A stretch of DNA of 64,000 nt from Chitinophaga sp. CB10 (GCA_001870995.2 MLAV02000010.1:62001-126000); one strand, 5' to 3'. Counted from the first letter of the stretch, positions 8,555 through 15,435 are shown. Program-made: numbers and translations. The notes: generated by a model from the sequence alone, not told the origin.

Positions 8555-9439
8555 ATGAAATTCACGCTAGCAATGGTCTGCCTGTTTGTATCCCTGTGGA
8601 CGAGTGCACAGAACTTTTTACCTTCTCACAGTTTCATCCGTCAAAAAGTCGCGGAAGGATTTTTCACCCAGAAAAGTAACGCAAGTATCCCTGATGATGG
8701 CTTCTGTATCACCTCGCTGGAAGCCAAATCCTGGTTGTATATTGATGAAACTCTACTTCCATCGGATGGCAGGATGCCCTGGTTCTCGGAATTGGTGCCA
8801 CTGATACCGGCACACCCATTATATCCGGTTACCTGTAACTATTTAACCACTTCAGTGGCCTCCACTCCTAATGCTGACTTTACTTCATGTGGCACTTATA
8901 TATATGCCCCAGGGTTCGACCCTGCCTACTTATACGGAAGCAGCAGAACCCTGATCGACCCTTCGAATGTGTACTGGATCGGCGATCCCCGGAATTGTAG
9001 TATGGGTCAGTACTATCCCGGGTATGTATCCGAAGGCCCGCTCAATCGGTGCGGGATTTCATATAATACCCCAAATAACGACGGCAGCTGGAAATACATT
9101 ACTATTACTATAGGCGCGTCTGAAGACAAAATTTACTATATCGGTGTTGGAGGTACAGGTGATTTCCGGGTATTTCTGGACCAGCAACTGGTAGTTCGTA
9201 CCGACCTGCAAAGCGCTTACTATGAAAACTATAAAAATTGGCATATAATACCGGTAAATTTAACTGCAGGGACTCATACGTTTAAAGTAGGGTCACAGGA
9301 TTATGGGCAACAGCAGGTTTTGGGGTTCGAGGTGTATGACAATAGAGAAGATGAGATAATGGCAGCGTCCGGGGTTTATATGTTGAATGTATTGTATAGT
9401 ACGAAGAATGGGAGGGGAAGTGTGGGGTGGTGTAGGTAG
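8555..9439 (+). CDS. Secreted protein, paralogue of the gene at 938; possibly truncated
   Basis: 294 residues starting with a signal peptide (MKFTLAMVCLFVSLWTSAQ). Residues about 28-85 (IRQKVAEGFF, IPDDGFCIT, LPSDGRMPWFSELVPL) align with the small protein at 938-1453. The rest is different. A Cys-rich stretch follows, then a predicted beta-sandwich (YYIGVGGTGDFRVFLDQQLV through TAGTHTFKVGSQDY) that reads like a PA14- or lectin-type fold, then FEVYDNREDEIMAASG. The coding end is abrupt and falls in a G-rich run (near 9405-9450). I suspect the gene once continued into a longer protein, but I cannot prove a frameshift. It is divergent from S74 copy 3, so array and flanking paralogues probably belong to one functional unit. 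Function unknown. Confidence 0.7.
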   Translation: MKFTLAMVCLFVSLWTSAQNFLPSHSFIRQKVAEGFFTQKSNASIPDDGFCITSLEAKSWLYIDETLLPSDGRMPWFSELVPLIPAHPLYPVTCNYLTTSVASTPNADFTSCGTYIYAPGFDPAYLYGSSRTLIDPSNVYWIGDPRNCSMGQYYPGYVSEGPLNRCGISYNTPNNDGSWKYITITIGASEDKIYYIGVGGTGDFRVFLDQQLVVRTDLQSAYYENYKNWHIIPVNLTAGTHTFKVGSQDYGQQQVLGFEVYDNREDEIMAASGVYMLNVLYSTKNGRGSVGWCR

Positions 9440-9586
9440 GGGAGGAAGGTCATTCAAGTCACCTCCGGCTGATTTGGGGGGACTATTTCACTAATATGTA
9501 TAAATTTAATAATGGAGGAATCAAATTAATAAATATTTTCTCATCATCTTATCAAAGGAGGTTAAGAACTGAGGCAGGATCATGTT

Positions 9587-9730
9587 GCTTAATCTCAGTG
9601 ATTGCCATCGGTAGTTACCTTTTTGATGGTCAGCATACCGTTTTCAATCACTATTCGATGGGGCTACCACATAAAAACCTGCCTTCTCTAGCCATACACC
9701 CCGAACATTTATCCAGTGCACATTTCTGCC
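9587..9730 (-). pseudogene. Relic of a SymE-like gene and the start of a primase gene
   Basis: Reading the minus strand, pieces of a SymE-type protein are recognisable: INVRGVWLEKAGFYV, then after two single-base frame shifts RIVIENGMLTIKK ending in GNH and a stop. The intact SymE-like gene at 18050-18274 has the matching text (GLWMERYGF, ITVENGVMTIKK, GNH). As there, the SymE stop overlaps the start of the next gene: ATG followed by codons for AITEIKQ, against MEITEIKQ at the start of the primase at 18063. Homology ends after that heptad and a stop follows soon. This is the decayed left stump of a second primase-SymE pair. Confidence 0.75.
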
Positions 9731-9835
9731 ATGGTTCTAATGATTACGTAACTGCCTGTCATATAATTTGCTGTGGCGAACCATTTTTGTGTTCATGTGG
9801 ATAAGTTTTTATTTTACTACATTTATGAATCAAGA

Positions 9836-9853
9836 TGCGACTTATTTGTCGCA
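9836..9853. promoter_or_regulatory. TGCGAC dyad upstream of the XRE remnant
   Basis: A perfect 6-base inverted repeat, TGCGAC then GTCGCA six bases later, lies about 100 bases upstream of the XRE gene at 9954 and between it and the divergent SymE relic. The position suits an autoregulatory operator of the XRE protein. Binding is inferred only from position and symmetry. Confidence 0.35.
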
Positions 9854-9953
9854 CATAAACAAACCTATTTTTAGCATACTATTACACACAAGTATCAAAA
9901 ACCTTCCAAAACTGCCACAGATGGGCTATTTTTGTTAACCTAAACAGACAGTC

Positions 9954-10315
9954 ATGTCGCAAAAAAATAATCTCGGTAATCGTATCCTGGAACTGCGTAA
10001 ATCCAAAAGCTGGTCACAGTCTGAACTTGCTGATAAAGTGGGGATTTCATACGCGCAGATAGGGAGTTATGAGACTAAAGGCGCCCAGCCACCAGCGGAA
10101 GTAATTAAAAAATTGCTGAAGCGTTAGATACCTCTGTAGATTACCTCATCTTCGGCAGCTCCGCCGATAAAGCCAGTGAAGCGCTGCACGATGGAGAGAT
10201 TATTAGGTATTTTAAAGAGATTGAAGCGCTGCCGCATGAAGATAAAGATGCGCTGCTTAGAGTGATTGCGGCGTTTATTAGGGATGTAAAAACTAAGCAG
10301 ACTTATATCCAATAA
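9954..10315 (+). pseudogene. XRE-family regulator with a one-base frameshift
   Basis: The frame starting at 9954 encodes a helix-turn-helix domain (LRKSKSWSQSELADKVGISY) but stops after 57 residues at 10125-10127. The next frame continues the same protein: IAEALDTSVDYLIFGS, then FKEIEALPHEDKDALLRVI, ending at 10315. One extra A in the run of six As near 10110-10116 would restore the full ~120-residue protein. The product resembles the intact XRE gene at 18419 in layout, and its C-terminal half is nearly identical to the fragment at 10972-11124. It may be a true pseudogene, a recent slip in a homopolymer, or a case of ribosomal slippage. It lies divergent to the SymE relic, exactly as in the intact module. 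Confidence 0.85.
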
Positions 10316-10317
10316 GT

Positions 10318-10347
10318 AAAACGGCAGCACTACCGTACTGCCGTTTT
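10318..10347. terminator. Bidirectional hairpin terminator
   Basis: A 10-base stem (AAAACGGCAG paired with CTGCCGTTTT) followed by a T-rich run lies between the convergent XRE remnant and the immunity-like gene, and can serve both strands. Confidence 0.8.
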
Positions 10348-10363
10348 GTTTTATTTTTCACAA

Positions 10364-10861
10364 TTATTCAGGCTTTTTCACGTCAGGGGGCAATAAATAG
10401 AACAAACTATCTAATACATATTCCTTATAGGAAGAGTAAGCTGTATCTGTTCGAACTATTTCAGATTTATCACCTGGAAAAATAAATCTAATCGTACTTG
10501 GCCCCATCTTTAATCTAACCATTCCACATTTATGCATAAATCCAGATAAAAACTCTTTCTCCTCATTTGATAAAAATTCGGCAGGAAGATCAGGATTGGG
10601 TTTTACTGAATCACACTCCTGCCCAAATGATTTGGCCGTAACTGTAAATTTCAATGAGTAACAAGATGGATAACGATGTTGTAAGGTATCCCTTAATACA
10701 GCCACCTTTTTAAATTCTAACTTATTCTTCAAGAAAACCTCATTAGGATCCGACTCCACTCTACCGCAACAACTAATAAATATCCATAAAAAAGCCAACA
10801 AAGTAGCTTTAAACACACCTTCTGTAATCGTTTCTAAACGCCTATTAATCTGGCTCTGCAT
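10364..10861 (-). CDS. Putative immunity lipoprotein
   Basis: 165 residues of no family I recognise. The N-terminus is basic and then strongly hydrophobic (TLLAFLWIF) ending in ISCC, which fits a lipoprotein signal with lipidation at one of the two cysteines, so the mature protein would be membrane-anchored in the periplasm. The first 17 bases overlap the last codons of a truncated toxin-like reading frame (10845-10970). Overlap of toxin 3' end and immunity start is the usual arrangement in polymorphic-toxin loci, and it is the main reason for calling this an immunity protein. The DNA is markedly AT-rich compared with the metabolic loci further right. An unrelated lipoprotein cannot be excluded. 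Confidence 0.6.
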   Translation of the reverse strand: MQSQINRRLETITEGVFKATLLAFLWIFISCCGRVESDPNEVFLKNKLEFKKVAVLRDTLQHRYPSCYSLKFTVTAKSFGQECDSVKPNPDLPAEFLSNEEKEFLSGFMHKCGMVRLKMGPSTIRFIFPGDKSEIVRTDTAYSSYKEYVLDSLFYLLPPDVKKPE

Positions 10862-10970
10862 AGTTTTCTGATTTTAATGGAATCTTATCGACCTGTTTTA
10901 ATTTAATTCCAGTTGGTATTGACCGAACCATTGTTTCATCTTTCATTTTATTAGCAGCACCCTTTCCACT
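10845..10970 (-). pseudogene. C-terminal tail of a polymorphic toxin, 5' part missing
   Basis: An open frame of 41 codons plus stop (SGKGAANKMKDETMV through KSENYAEPD) runs into the start of the immunity-like gene and overlaps it by 17 bases. It has no start of its own. At 10971/10972 it abuts an oppositely oriented fragment of an XRE gene, so it looks like the 3' stump of a toxin gene left behind by a recombination event. The remaining residues are too few to name the toxin family. Confidence 0.6.
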
Positions 10971-10971
10971 T

Positions 10972-11124
10972 GCTGATAAGGCCAGCGCTGCACTGCATGA
11001 CGCGGAGGTTATCAGGTATTTTAAGGAGATTGAAGCGCTGCCTCATGAGGATAAAGATGCGCTACTGCGCGTCATTGCTGCTTTTATCAGGGATGTTAAA
11101 ACTAAGCAAACTTATAATCATTAA
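10972..11124 (+). pseudogene. 3' fragment of an XRE regulator gene
   Basis: Fifty codons plus stop starting at ADKASAALHD and containing FKEIEALPHEDKDALLRVI. It is almost the same as the C-terminal part of the frameshifted XRE at 9954-10315 but ends TYNH instead of TYIQ. The helix-turn-helix half is absent and the fragment begins exactly where the neighbouring toxin tail stops, so the junction is a recombination scar. Confidence 0.8.
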
Positions 11125-11129
11125 TATAA

Positions 11130-11160
11130 CAGAAAACCCCGCCAATGGCGGGGTTTTCTG
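11130..11160. terminator. Strong hairpin terminator after the XRE fragment
   Basis: A 14-base perfect stem (CAGAAAACCCCGCC with its complement, loop AAT) sits 5 bases after the XRE fragment stop and is convergent with the immunity gene at 11209. The poly-A/poly-T flanks make it usable on both strands. Confidence 0.8.
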
Positions 11161-11208
11161 TTTATTGCTTAATGCATAGATAAACAATTGCGCTATGCAA
11201 ACACACTA

Positions 11209-11607
11209 CTAAATATCAAAAACAAACCTCCTGTTTTTTTCATCTAATTCGGTAGGTATAGAGGGTACCTCAAGTTTATAGTTTTGAACTAACCACCCTC
11301 GCATCGCACAATAAAGTCCTTCCTCCTGAAAATAAATAGGATTGGTATCTAGCCCACGAATAAAAAAACAAACTGTTGAATCGTTTATTTTACCGTAGAT
11401 TTCACTAGAAAGATCTTTTATAGCCTTAGTTATATATTTATCAACATCATTTTCTGATAAAAAAGGTATCGGATGATTTATCCTCAAATAAATCCTATCA
11501 TCAACCAACAAGTCATTTTCTAAAAGAACAGGAGACCTAATCTCATCTACGTCAATAAAAATAGCCACTCCATAGCCTTTTTTTGAAACAACAAATTTAT
11601 AAACCAT
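11209..11607 (-). CDS. Putative immunity protein for the Rhs tip at 11614
   Basis: 132 residues, no signal peptide, acidic and probably cytosolic. Sequence begins MVYKFVVSKKGYGVAIFIDV and has an alpha/beta look, with a central region ITKAIKDLSSEIYGKIN. I do not recognise the family. It lies 6 bases after the stop of the Rhs-linked toxin tip, in the same direction. This is the standard place for the cognate immunity gene, and position is the basis for the call. A terminator and the XRE fragment follow downstream. Very AT-rich. Confidence 0.6.
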   Translation of the reverse strand: MVYKFVVSKKGYGVAIFIDVDEIRSPVLLENDLLVDDRIYLRINHPIPFLSENDVDKYITKAIKDLSSEIYGKINDSTVCFFIRGLDTNPIYFQEEGLYCAMRGWLVQNYKLEVPSIPTELDEKNRRFVFDI

Positions 11608-11613
11608 AATCTA

Positions 11614-12708
11614 CTACTTGCTTCCTTTAAATAAATGAAAAACTCCTTTTGAGAAAAAATGTTCTGAGCCAAAGTTTGAAGTTGGAGCCTTTATGTAATC
11701 AAACCCATGTGGCAATCCTTCTCCATAAATACGGCTATACTTGTCAAAAAACAGCGTAGCTTCTTCCGTTCCACCTATAACCGTATGCTGGCTTAATTTT
11801 CCAAGTTTAGCTCCATCAATCTTAAATTCTACAATTGACATATCCGTAATGCCTCTTTTCAAATACGTATCCAAGTAAGCTTGTGCTTCCGCTTTGCTAC
11901 CCCAGGCATATAACCCTTCTCCCCATTGAGCCCGTGTCGGAGCCGTTGGCCAAGGGTTTCCACCGGACAATAAACGTGAAGCATCTTCTGAGTCCTGAAC
12001 CGTATAAAAAGAAACAGTGGTGCTACGTCGCCGTAAATTTCCTAGCCCCCCTGCTGGCAGCGCCGCATTTTCAGGCCCCATTGCAGCGCTAAACTTTGCT
12101 GCCGTAATGCCTGCCATATCAGCAAGTGATCTGGATCCATTCTTTCCAGCGGAAAAATCTTCAAACGATTTATAAGTCGTTCTTACATCAAAATCCTTCC
12201 ACTCTTGCGACTGATTCGGATCCAGTCCACCATGCCTATCTATGGGTTCTCTATATATATCATGTACAGTAAATAATTGGCGCTGATTAACTCGATTCTC
12301 ATAGACAGGAACCGGGGCATCATTATATATTCCATGTCCACTACGATAACCAACAACTACCCGGTCTACAATATCATTTTTACCTAAATAGCGTATAGCT
12401 GGACGACCATCTTTCCCTTTTATATAAGTAAAATGATATTCCTCCGCACCATCTAGATCTATAGCTTGTATGGGCGTATTTCCTGCAAATTGGTATGGTG
12501 TATAATGAGGATATTGTTTCGATAAAGGATCTGTAGAAAGGAACTTCCCTATCCTCGGATCATAGATTCTAAATCCATAATCCTGCTGATTCCCTTCTCC
12601 CTTGATTTCGTTGTCGTTCTCCTTACCATTAAACCCATACCTGTACCCTCCCGCATCTAACCCCTTCCATACAGCCCCATCCCCAACGGCTGCCCTCTCA
12701 AAGAACTT
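11614..12708 (-). CDS. Orphan Rhs tip with an unassigned toxin domain
   Basis: A 364-codon open frame with no ATG near its 5' end; the frame begins directly after an in-frame TGA at 12709-12711. Its start carries the Rhs repeat-associated core (YRYGFNGKENDNEIKG, QQDYGFRIYDPRIGKFLS, TPYQFAGNTP, IDLDG). A linker follows, then a C-terminal toxin domain of ~150 residues: FYTVQDSEDASRLL, GNPWPTAP, WGEGLYAWGSKAEAQAYL, IVEFKI, GEGLPHGFDYI. The pattern of an aromatic start, G-x-G-L-Y and a following E-A--Y-L helix recalls ADP-ribosyltransferase folds; that is my guess, not a match. Upstream bases (PLGMGLYGR in another frame) suggest the Rhs body was once joined but is now out of frame. An ATG-initiated form from 12117 would contain mainly the toxin domain. 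Probably a silent tip cassette. Confidence 0.75.
   Translation of the reverse strand, partial: KFFERAAVGDGAVWKGLDAGGYRYGFNGKENDNEIKGEGNQQDYGFRIYDPRIGKFLSTDPLSKQYPHYTPYQFAGNTPIQAIDLDGAEEYHFTYIKGKDGRPAIRYLGKNDIVDRVVVGYRSGHGIYNDAPVPVYENRVNQRQLFTVHDIYREPIDRHGGLDPNQSQEWKDFDVRTTYKSFEDFSAGKNGSRSLADMAGITAAKFSAAMGPENAALPAGGLGNLRRRSTTVSFYTVQDSEDASRLLSGGNPWPTAPTRAQWGEGLYAWGSKAEAQAYLDTYLKRGITDMSIVEFKIDGAKLGKLSQHTVIGGTEEATLFFDKYSRIYGEGLPHGFDYIKAPTSNFGSEHFFSKGVFHLFKGSK
12541..12639 (-). repeat. 99-base Rhs core repeat, copy A
   Basis: These 99 bases are identical to 20270-20368. They encode the Rhs core from FNGKEND through YDPRIGKF in both tip genes, while flanking bases differ at once on both sides. Such a conserved patch ahead of variable toxin ends is the expected site for tip exchange by homologous recombination. 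Confidence 0.9.
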
Positions 12709-12783
12709 TCAACAAGTTATACTTTTTTTTCAGATGAACTTTTTCATTTGAAAGAAAAAAATGCAGGCGAGTCGGGTGGATCG

Positions 12784-12898
12784 GCATCCTGGAAGATAAA
12801 GGATGTTACTAACGTCCAGGCATATATCTAATGTCGATTGTAAAACATATGCCCAGCCTATGTTCTGCCGCTGATGCATCCTTTGTCTTCCAGGATGC
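12784..12898. repeat. 22-base inverted repeat with 71-base spacer
   Basis: The 22-mer at 12784-12805 (beginning GCATCCTGGAAG) recurs inverted at 12877-12898 with one mismatch. It lies just outside the 5' end of the Rhs tip and before the GC-rich block that leads to the recombinases. It could form a long stem in RNA or mark the ends of a very small vanished element. No transposase is present between the arms. Confidence 0.6.
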
Positions 12899-12989
12899 AA
12901 GCAAGATAGCACAACAGTTGATGGATATTCTAAAGCTCATGTTCGCGCAGCATATTCTTCTCCCGTCTAATCAGGGTACTGACCTTCAG

Positions 12990-13460
12990 TGCTATAACCG
13001 AAGCCTAATCGAAGCACCGCCGCCCCCTCCGCCATTCCTGGCCCGGCTGCTGGGGCGGGAGCCGAACGCAGCCCGAAGCGAGCCCCGAAGCGAAGCGTAG
13101 GGGCAAGCGCAGGGCAAGTGAGGCGAAGCCACAGCTAGCCGCGCCTTCGACCTATATCTGGCCGGGAGCGCCAGCGGACGGCAAAATCAAAAATGCAAGG
13201 CCGGGCCAGGACGGCGGGGGGCGGACAAAAATGGACAGCGAAGGGATGGCGGTCATACGTACAGGCTTTCCATGCGGCACCCAGCCAGACCGAGAGCTGG
13301 ACGAACGGAGGGTGAGGGAACGCAAAAAGTGTGACAGAACGGAACGAGCCCTGAAGCGAAGCGGAAGGGCGAGTGGAGTGATGGCGCACTTTTTGTCGGA
13401 CCGAGCCCGCAGTGAGACCGCTTTTCCTTCAACAAAAAGGTCTTTACAATGACCAGGTGA
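12990..13460. other. GC-rich, repeat-laden non-coding block next to the recombinases
   Basis: Composition switches sharply to GC-rich, with many CGAAGCGA-like units; for example GAGCCCCGAAGCGAAGCG near 13081 and GAGCCCTGAAGCGAAGCG near 13346 are near-identical. Short frames on both strands cross it, but they are Arg/Ala/Pro-rich and lack any family motif. I treat it as non-coding. Candidates are a structured RNA, an origin or transfer region, or the end of the mobile element carrying the recombinases. Confidence 0.5.
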
Positions 13461-13487
13461 CCACTTTTAAGTTACGAGGCGGGTCCT

Positions 13488-14351
13488 TTATTTCATCGGA
13501 TGATATTGATCTATGGCCGCTCTTAACACTTCTACCTCGCTTTGCTTATACCGCTCCGTACTGGATGGGTACTTATGCCCTGCGAACTGCTGTACCACAC
13601 TAATATCATGGCCTTGCGTTAGTAGATTCGCTATCACACTTTGACGTATAGTCTGCGTAGTTACCACACGTCCAGGATAGTAGTTTCTAAAACTACGGAT
13701 CACATATTTGCTGATATCCTCCGCTGGCATTGGCTGCGACCCTTTACCAATAAGGAGTGTAGCGCTTTCTTTTCCCTGCAGCAGTTGCGGTCGGTCCTCT
13801 TTTAAGTAAGTATGTAGTACCATAATCTGCGGCGCTTTTAAGGTTAAGGTGCGGCTATTAGTGTTCGGAGTTGATTTTATGTAGATGTTACCGTTATCCA
13901 GGTCAACGTCTGTAACGTGTATCTGGGCGATTTCCTGCACCCTTAACCCCTGATAGACCAGCAGACCCATTAACACTTTATTACGGTTGTAAAGCGCTTT
14001 ATAACGCTCCGTTTTACCCAGCAACCCTTCCAGCTCCTGAGCAGTAAATAACTCCTGTAACTGTACATCACGGCTACGCTGGTCATGTAACCGGATGGAT
14101 TTAGCAGGATGATCCTGCCTTTCCCCGCTGTAGCACAGGTAATCATAGTATACTTTTATCGCTGATACAATACGGTTCAGCGTTTGCGGGTTGGCGTAGC
14201 GTTGTCGCAGCTGGCGGATGTAAGCTGTAACATCGGTAAACGTGGCTTTGTCAGCCGCTGGGTAGTTTCCCGTAAAAGCAGCTATTTCACGCAGGTAACT
14301 TTCCGTAGTCGCAGCCGTGTAGCGACTTTCAAGATAATGCCGTATAGTCAT
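13488..14351 (-). CDS. Tyrosine recombinase/integrase (second of a pair, altered box II)
   Basis: 287 residues. An N-terminal SAM-like core-binding domain (TESYLREIAAFTGNYPAADK, about 15-100) is followed by a catalytic domain. Catalytic positions visible are Arg in QGLRVQEI, a GHKYPSSTERY segment giving the late His and the nucleophilic Tyr, and an Arg in QTIRQSVIANLL. The usual HxxR of box II here reads QTIR, so the conserved His is replaced by Gln. Its start overlaps the stop of the upstream recombinase by 4 bases (ATGA), indicating translational coupling and probably joint action, as in paired XerC/XerD-like or transposon recombinases. The gene ends beside the GC-rich block, which may contain the element end it acts on. 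Confidence 0.9.
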   Translation of the reverse strand: MTIRHYLESRYTAATTESYLREIAAFTGNYPAADKATFTDVTAYIRQLRQRYANPQTLNRIVSAIKVYYDYLCYSGERQDHPAKSIRLHDQRSRDVQLQELFTAQELEGLLGKTERYKALYNRNKVLMGLLVYQGLRVQEIAQIHVTDVDLDNGNIYIKSTPNTNSRTLTLKAPQIMVLHTYLKEDRPQLLQGKESATLLIGKGSQPMPAEDISKYVIRSFRNYYPGRVVTTQTIRQSVIANLLTQGHDISVVQQFAGHKYPSSTERYKQSEVEVLRAAIDQYHPMK

Positions 14352-15202
14352 AACTGTTGTAGTTGATGCACACCAGGTATCGCATATATTTGTGTGGATT
14401 CCAGGTGGCGGTGACCTAAGTAATCCCGTACATAACCAAGGCTCATACCTCCATGTAGCAGATGTGTTGCAATGCTGTGTCTGAGGTGGTGCAGGGTAAT
14501 ATCCTTGCTTAAGTCCGCTTTAGATAGCAGCTTCTTTAAGATGAGCAGATAACTATCTCCCCGCATAGAGTGGCCTATACGGTTGAGCATAAACGCTGAT
14601 CCGGATTTACGCGTGCGGCTACGCTCATGCTTCAAGTATTGCCCCAACACTACTACCACCTTATTAGGCAGCGGGATTACCCGCCTGCGGGCATTCTTGC
14701 CACGCTTTACATACAACACCTGGTGGCTCAGGTGAACATCCGTTACCTGCAACCGTACCGCCTCGCTGCGCCGCAGCCCACAGCTGTAAAACAGGTGCAA
14801 TACTACCCGCTCCTTTACCGTAGTAGCCACATCGAAGAGCCTTTCTATTTCTTCTCTGGAGAGAGGCTTACGGCCGTTATACACTGCCGTCTTAAACTTC
14901 AGGCCACTGATAGGGTTCACAGGCTGTACGCCCATTGCCTGCAACCAGTCGAAGAACACACGTAACGCATACATGTAATGGGCGATCATCATTTCGCTTA
15001 AAGTGCCCTCCTTTCGCTTCAGGGGCCGCACCTGTAGCCATTCGTAAAAAAGACGTATATCCGTTGGGGTAACGAGCGATACGTCATCACACTGCCTGTA
15101 ATGTAAAAACTCGTTTACACACCTGGGCAGCATAGACTGCGTGCCTATGCTGTAACCCACAACAGACAGGTAGTCTTTGAACATACCTATGATCTGTTTC
15201 AT
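14348..15202 (-). CDS. Tyrosine recombinase/integrase (first of a pair)
   Basis: 284 residues with a complete catalytic set: Arg in YSCGLRRSEAV, Lys in VKRGKNARRR, HHLRHSIATHLL for box II, and LGHRHLESTQIYA for the last His and the Tyr nucleophile. The N-terminal domain (about 1-100) is the usual helical core-binding fold. It is the upstream partner of the overlapping recombinase at 13488 and the downstream neighbour of the primase, 200 bases away. That gap holds repeated GCGTTCC heptamers that could be recombinase arm sites or replication iterons. Together with primase, SymE and XRE it defines a small integrative element. Confidence 0.93.
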   Translation of the reverse strand: MKQIIGMFKDYLSVVGYSIGTQSMLPRCVNEFLHYRQCDDVSLVTPTDIRLFYEWLQVRPLKRKEGTLSEMMIAHYMYALRVFFDWLQAMGVQPVNPISGLKFKTAVYNGRKPLSREEIERLFDVATTVKERVVLHLFYSCGLRRSEAVRLQVTDVHLSHQVLYVKRGKNARRRVIPLPNKVVVVLGQYLKHERSRTRKSGSAFMLNRIGHSMRGDSYLLILKKLLSKADLSKDITLHHLRHSIATHLLHGGMSLGYVRDYLGHRHLESTQIYAIPGVHQLQQL

Positions 15203-15306
15203 AAATTTTTGGTATTATTTTAACTGATTTTTGGAGAGAGGGGCAACACTATGATATAAAACCTATAACTATGATACTTTTTAAAAGGCCCCTTGAGCAC
15301 TTTTTT

Positions 15307-15435
15307 GGAACGCGGAACGCCAGACCACTTTTCCGCTACTACAAAGGATTCTAGTGTTCCACTAGCGTTCCTTTTGTGTTCCACACTTTGATAAGGAGAT
15401 TATTATTGCTGTACTGGCAAGGATTCTAGCGTTCC
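15307..15435. repeat. Cluster of GYGTTCC heptamers in both orientations
   Basis: Heptamers occur inverted at 15307-15313 and 15314-15320 (GGAACGC twice), and direct at 15354-15360, 15365-15371, 15376-15382 and 15429-15435. The copies at 15344-15361 and 15419-15436 belong to an 18-base direct repeat (AAGGATTCTAGYGTTCCA, one mismatch). The last copy lies within the 3' end of the primase gene. This is the arrangement of arm-type integrase sites or iterons. Confidence 0.7.

Noticed and set aside
9496..9804. Plus-strand 102-codon frame
   Set aside because: It is the reverse of the SymE relic; the recognisable protein similarity lies on the minus strand.
12784..12898. Insertion-sequence ends
   Set aside because: The inverted repeat encloses only 71 bases and no transposase was recognised in the accessory region beyond the tyrosine recombinases; no target-site duplication could be identified by eye.
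12831..13452. Plus-strand short frames in the GC-rich block
   Set aside because: Arg/Pro/Ala-rich, no ribosome-binding context or family signature; the block is better described as non-coding or structured.
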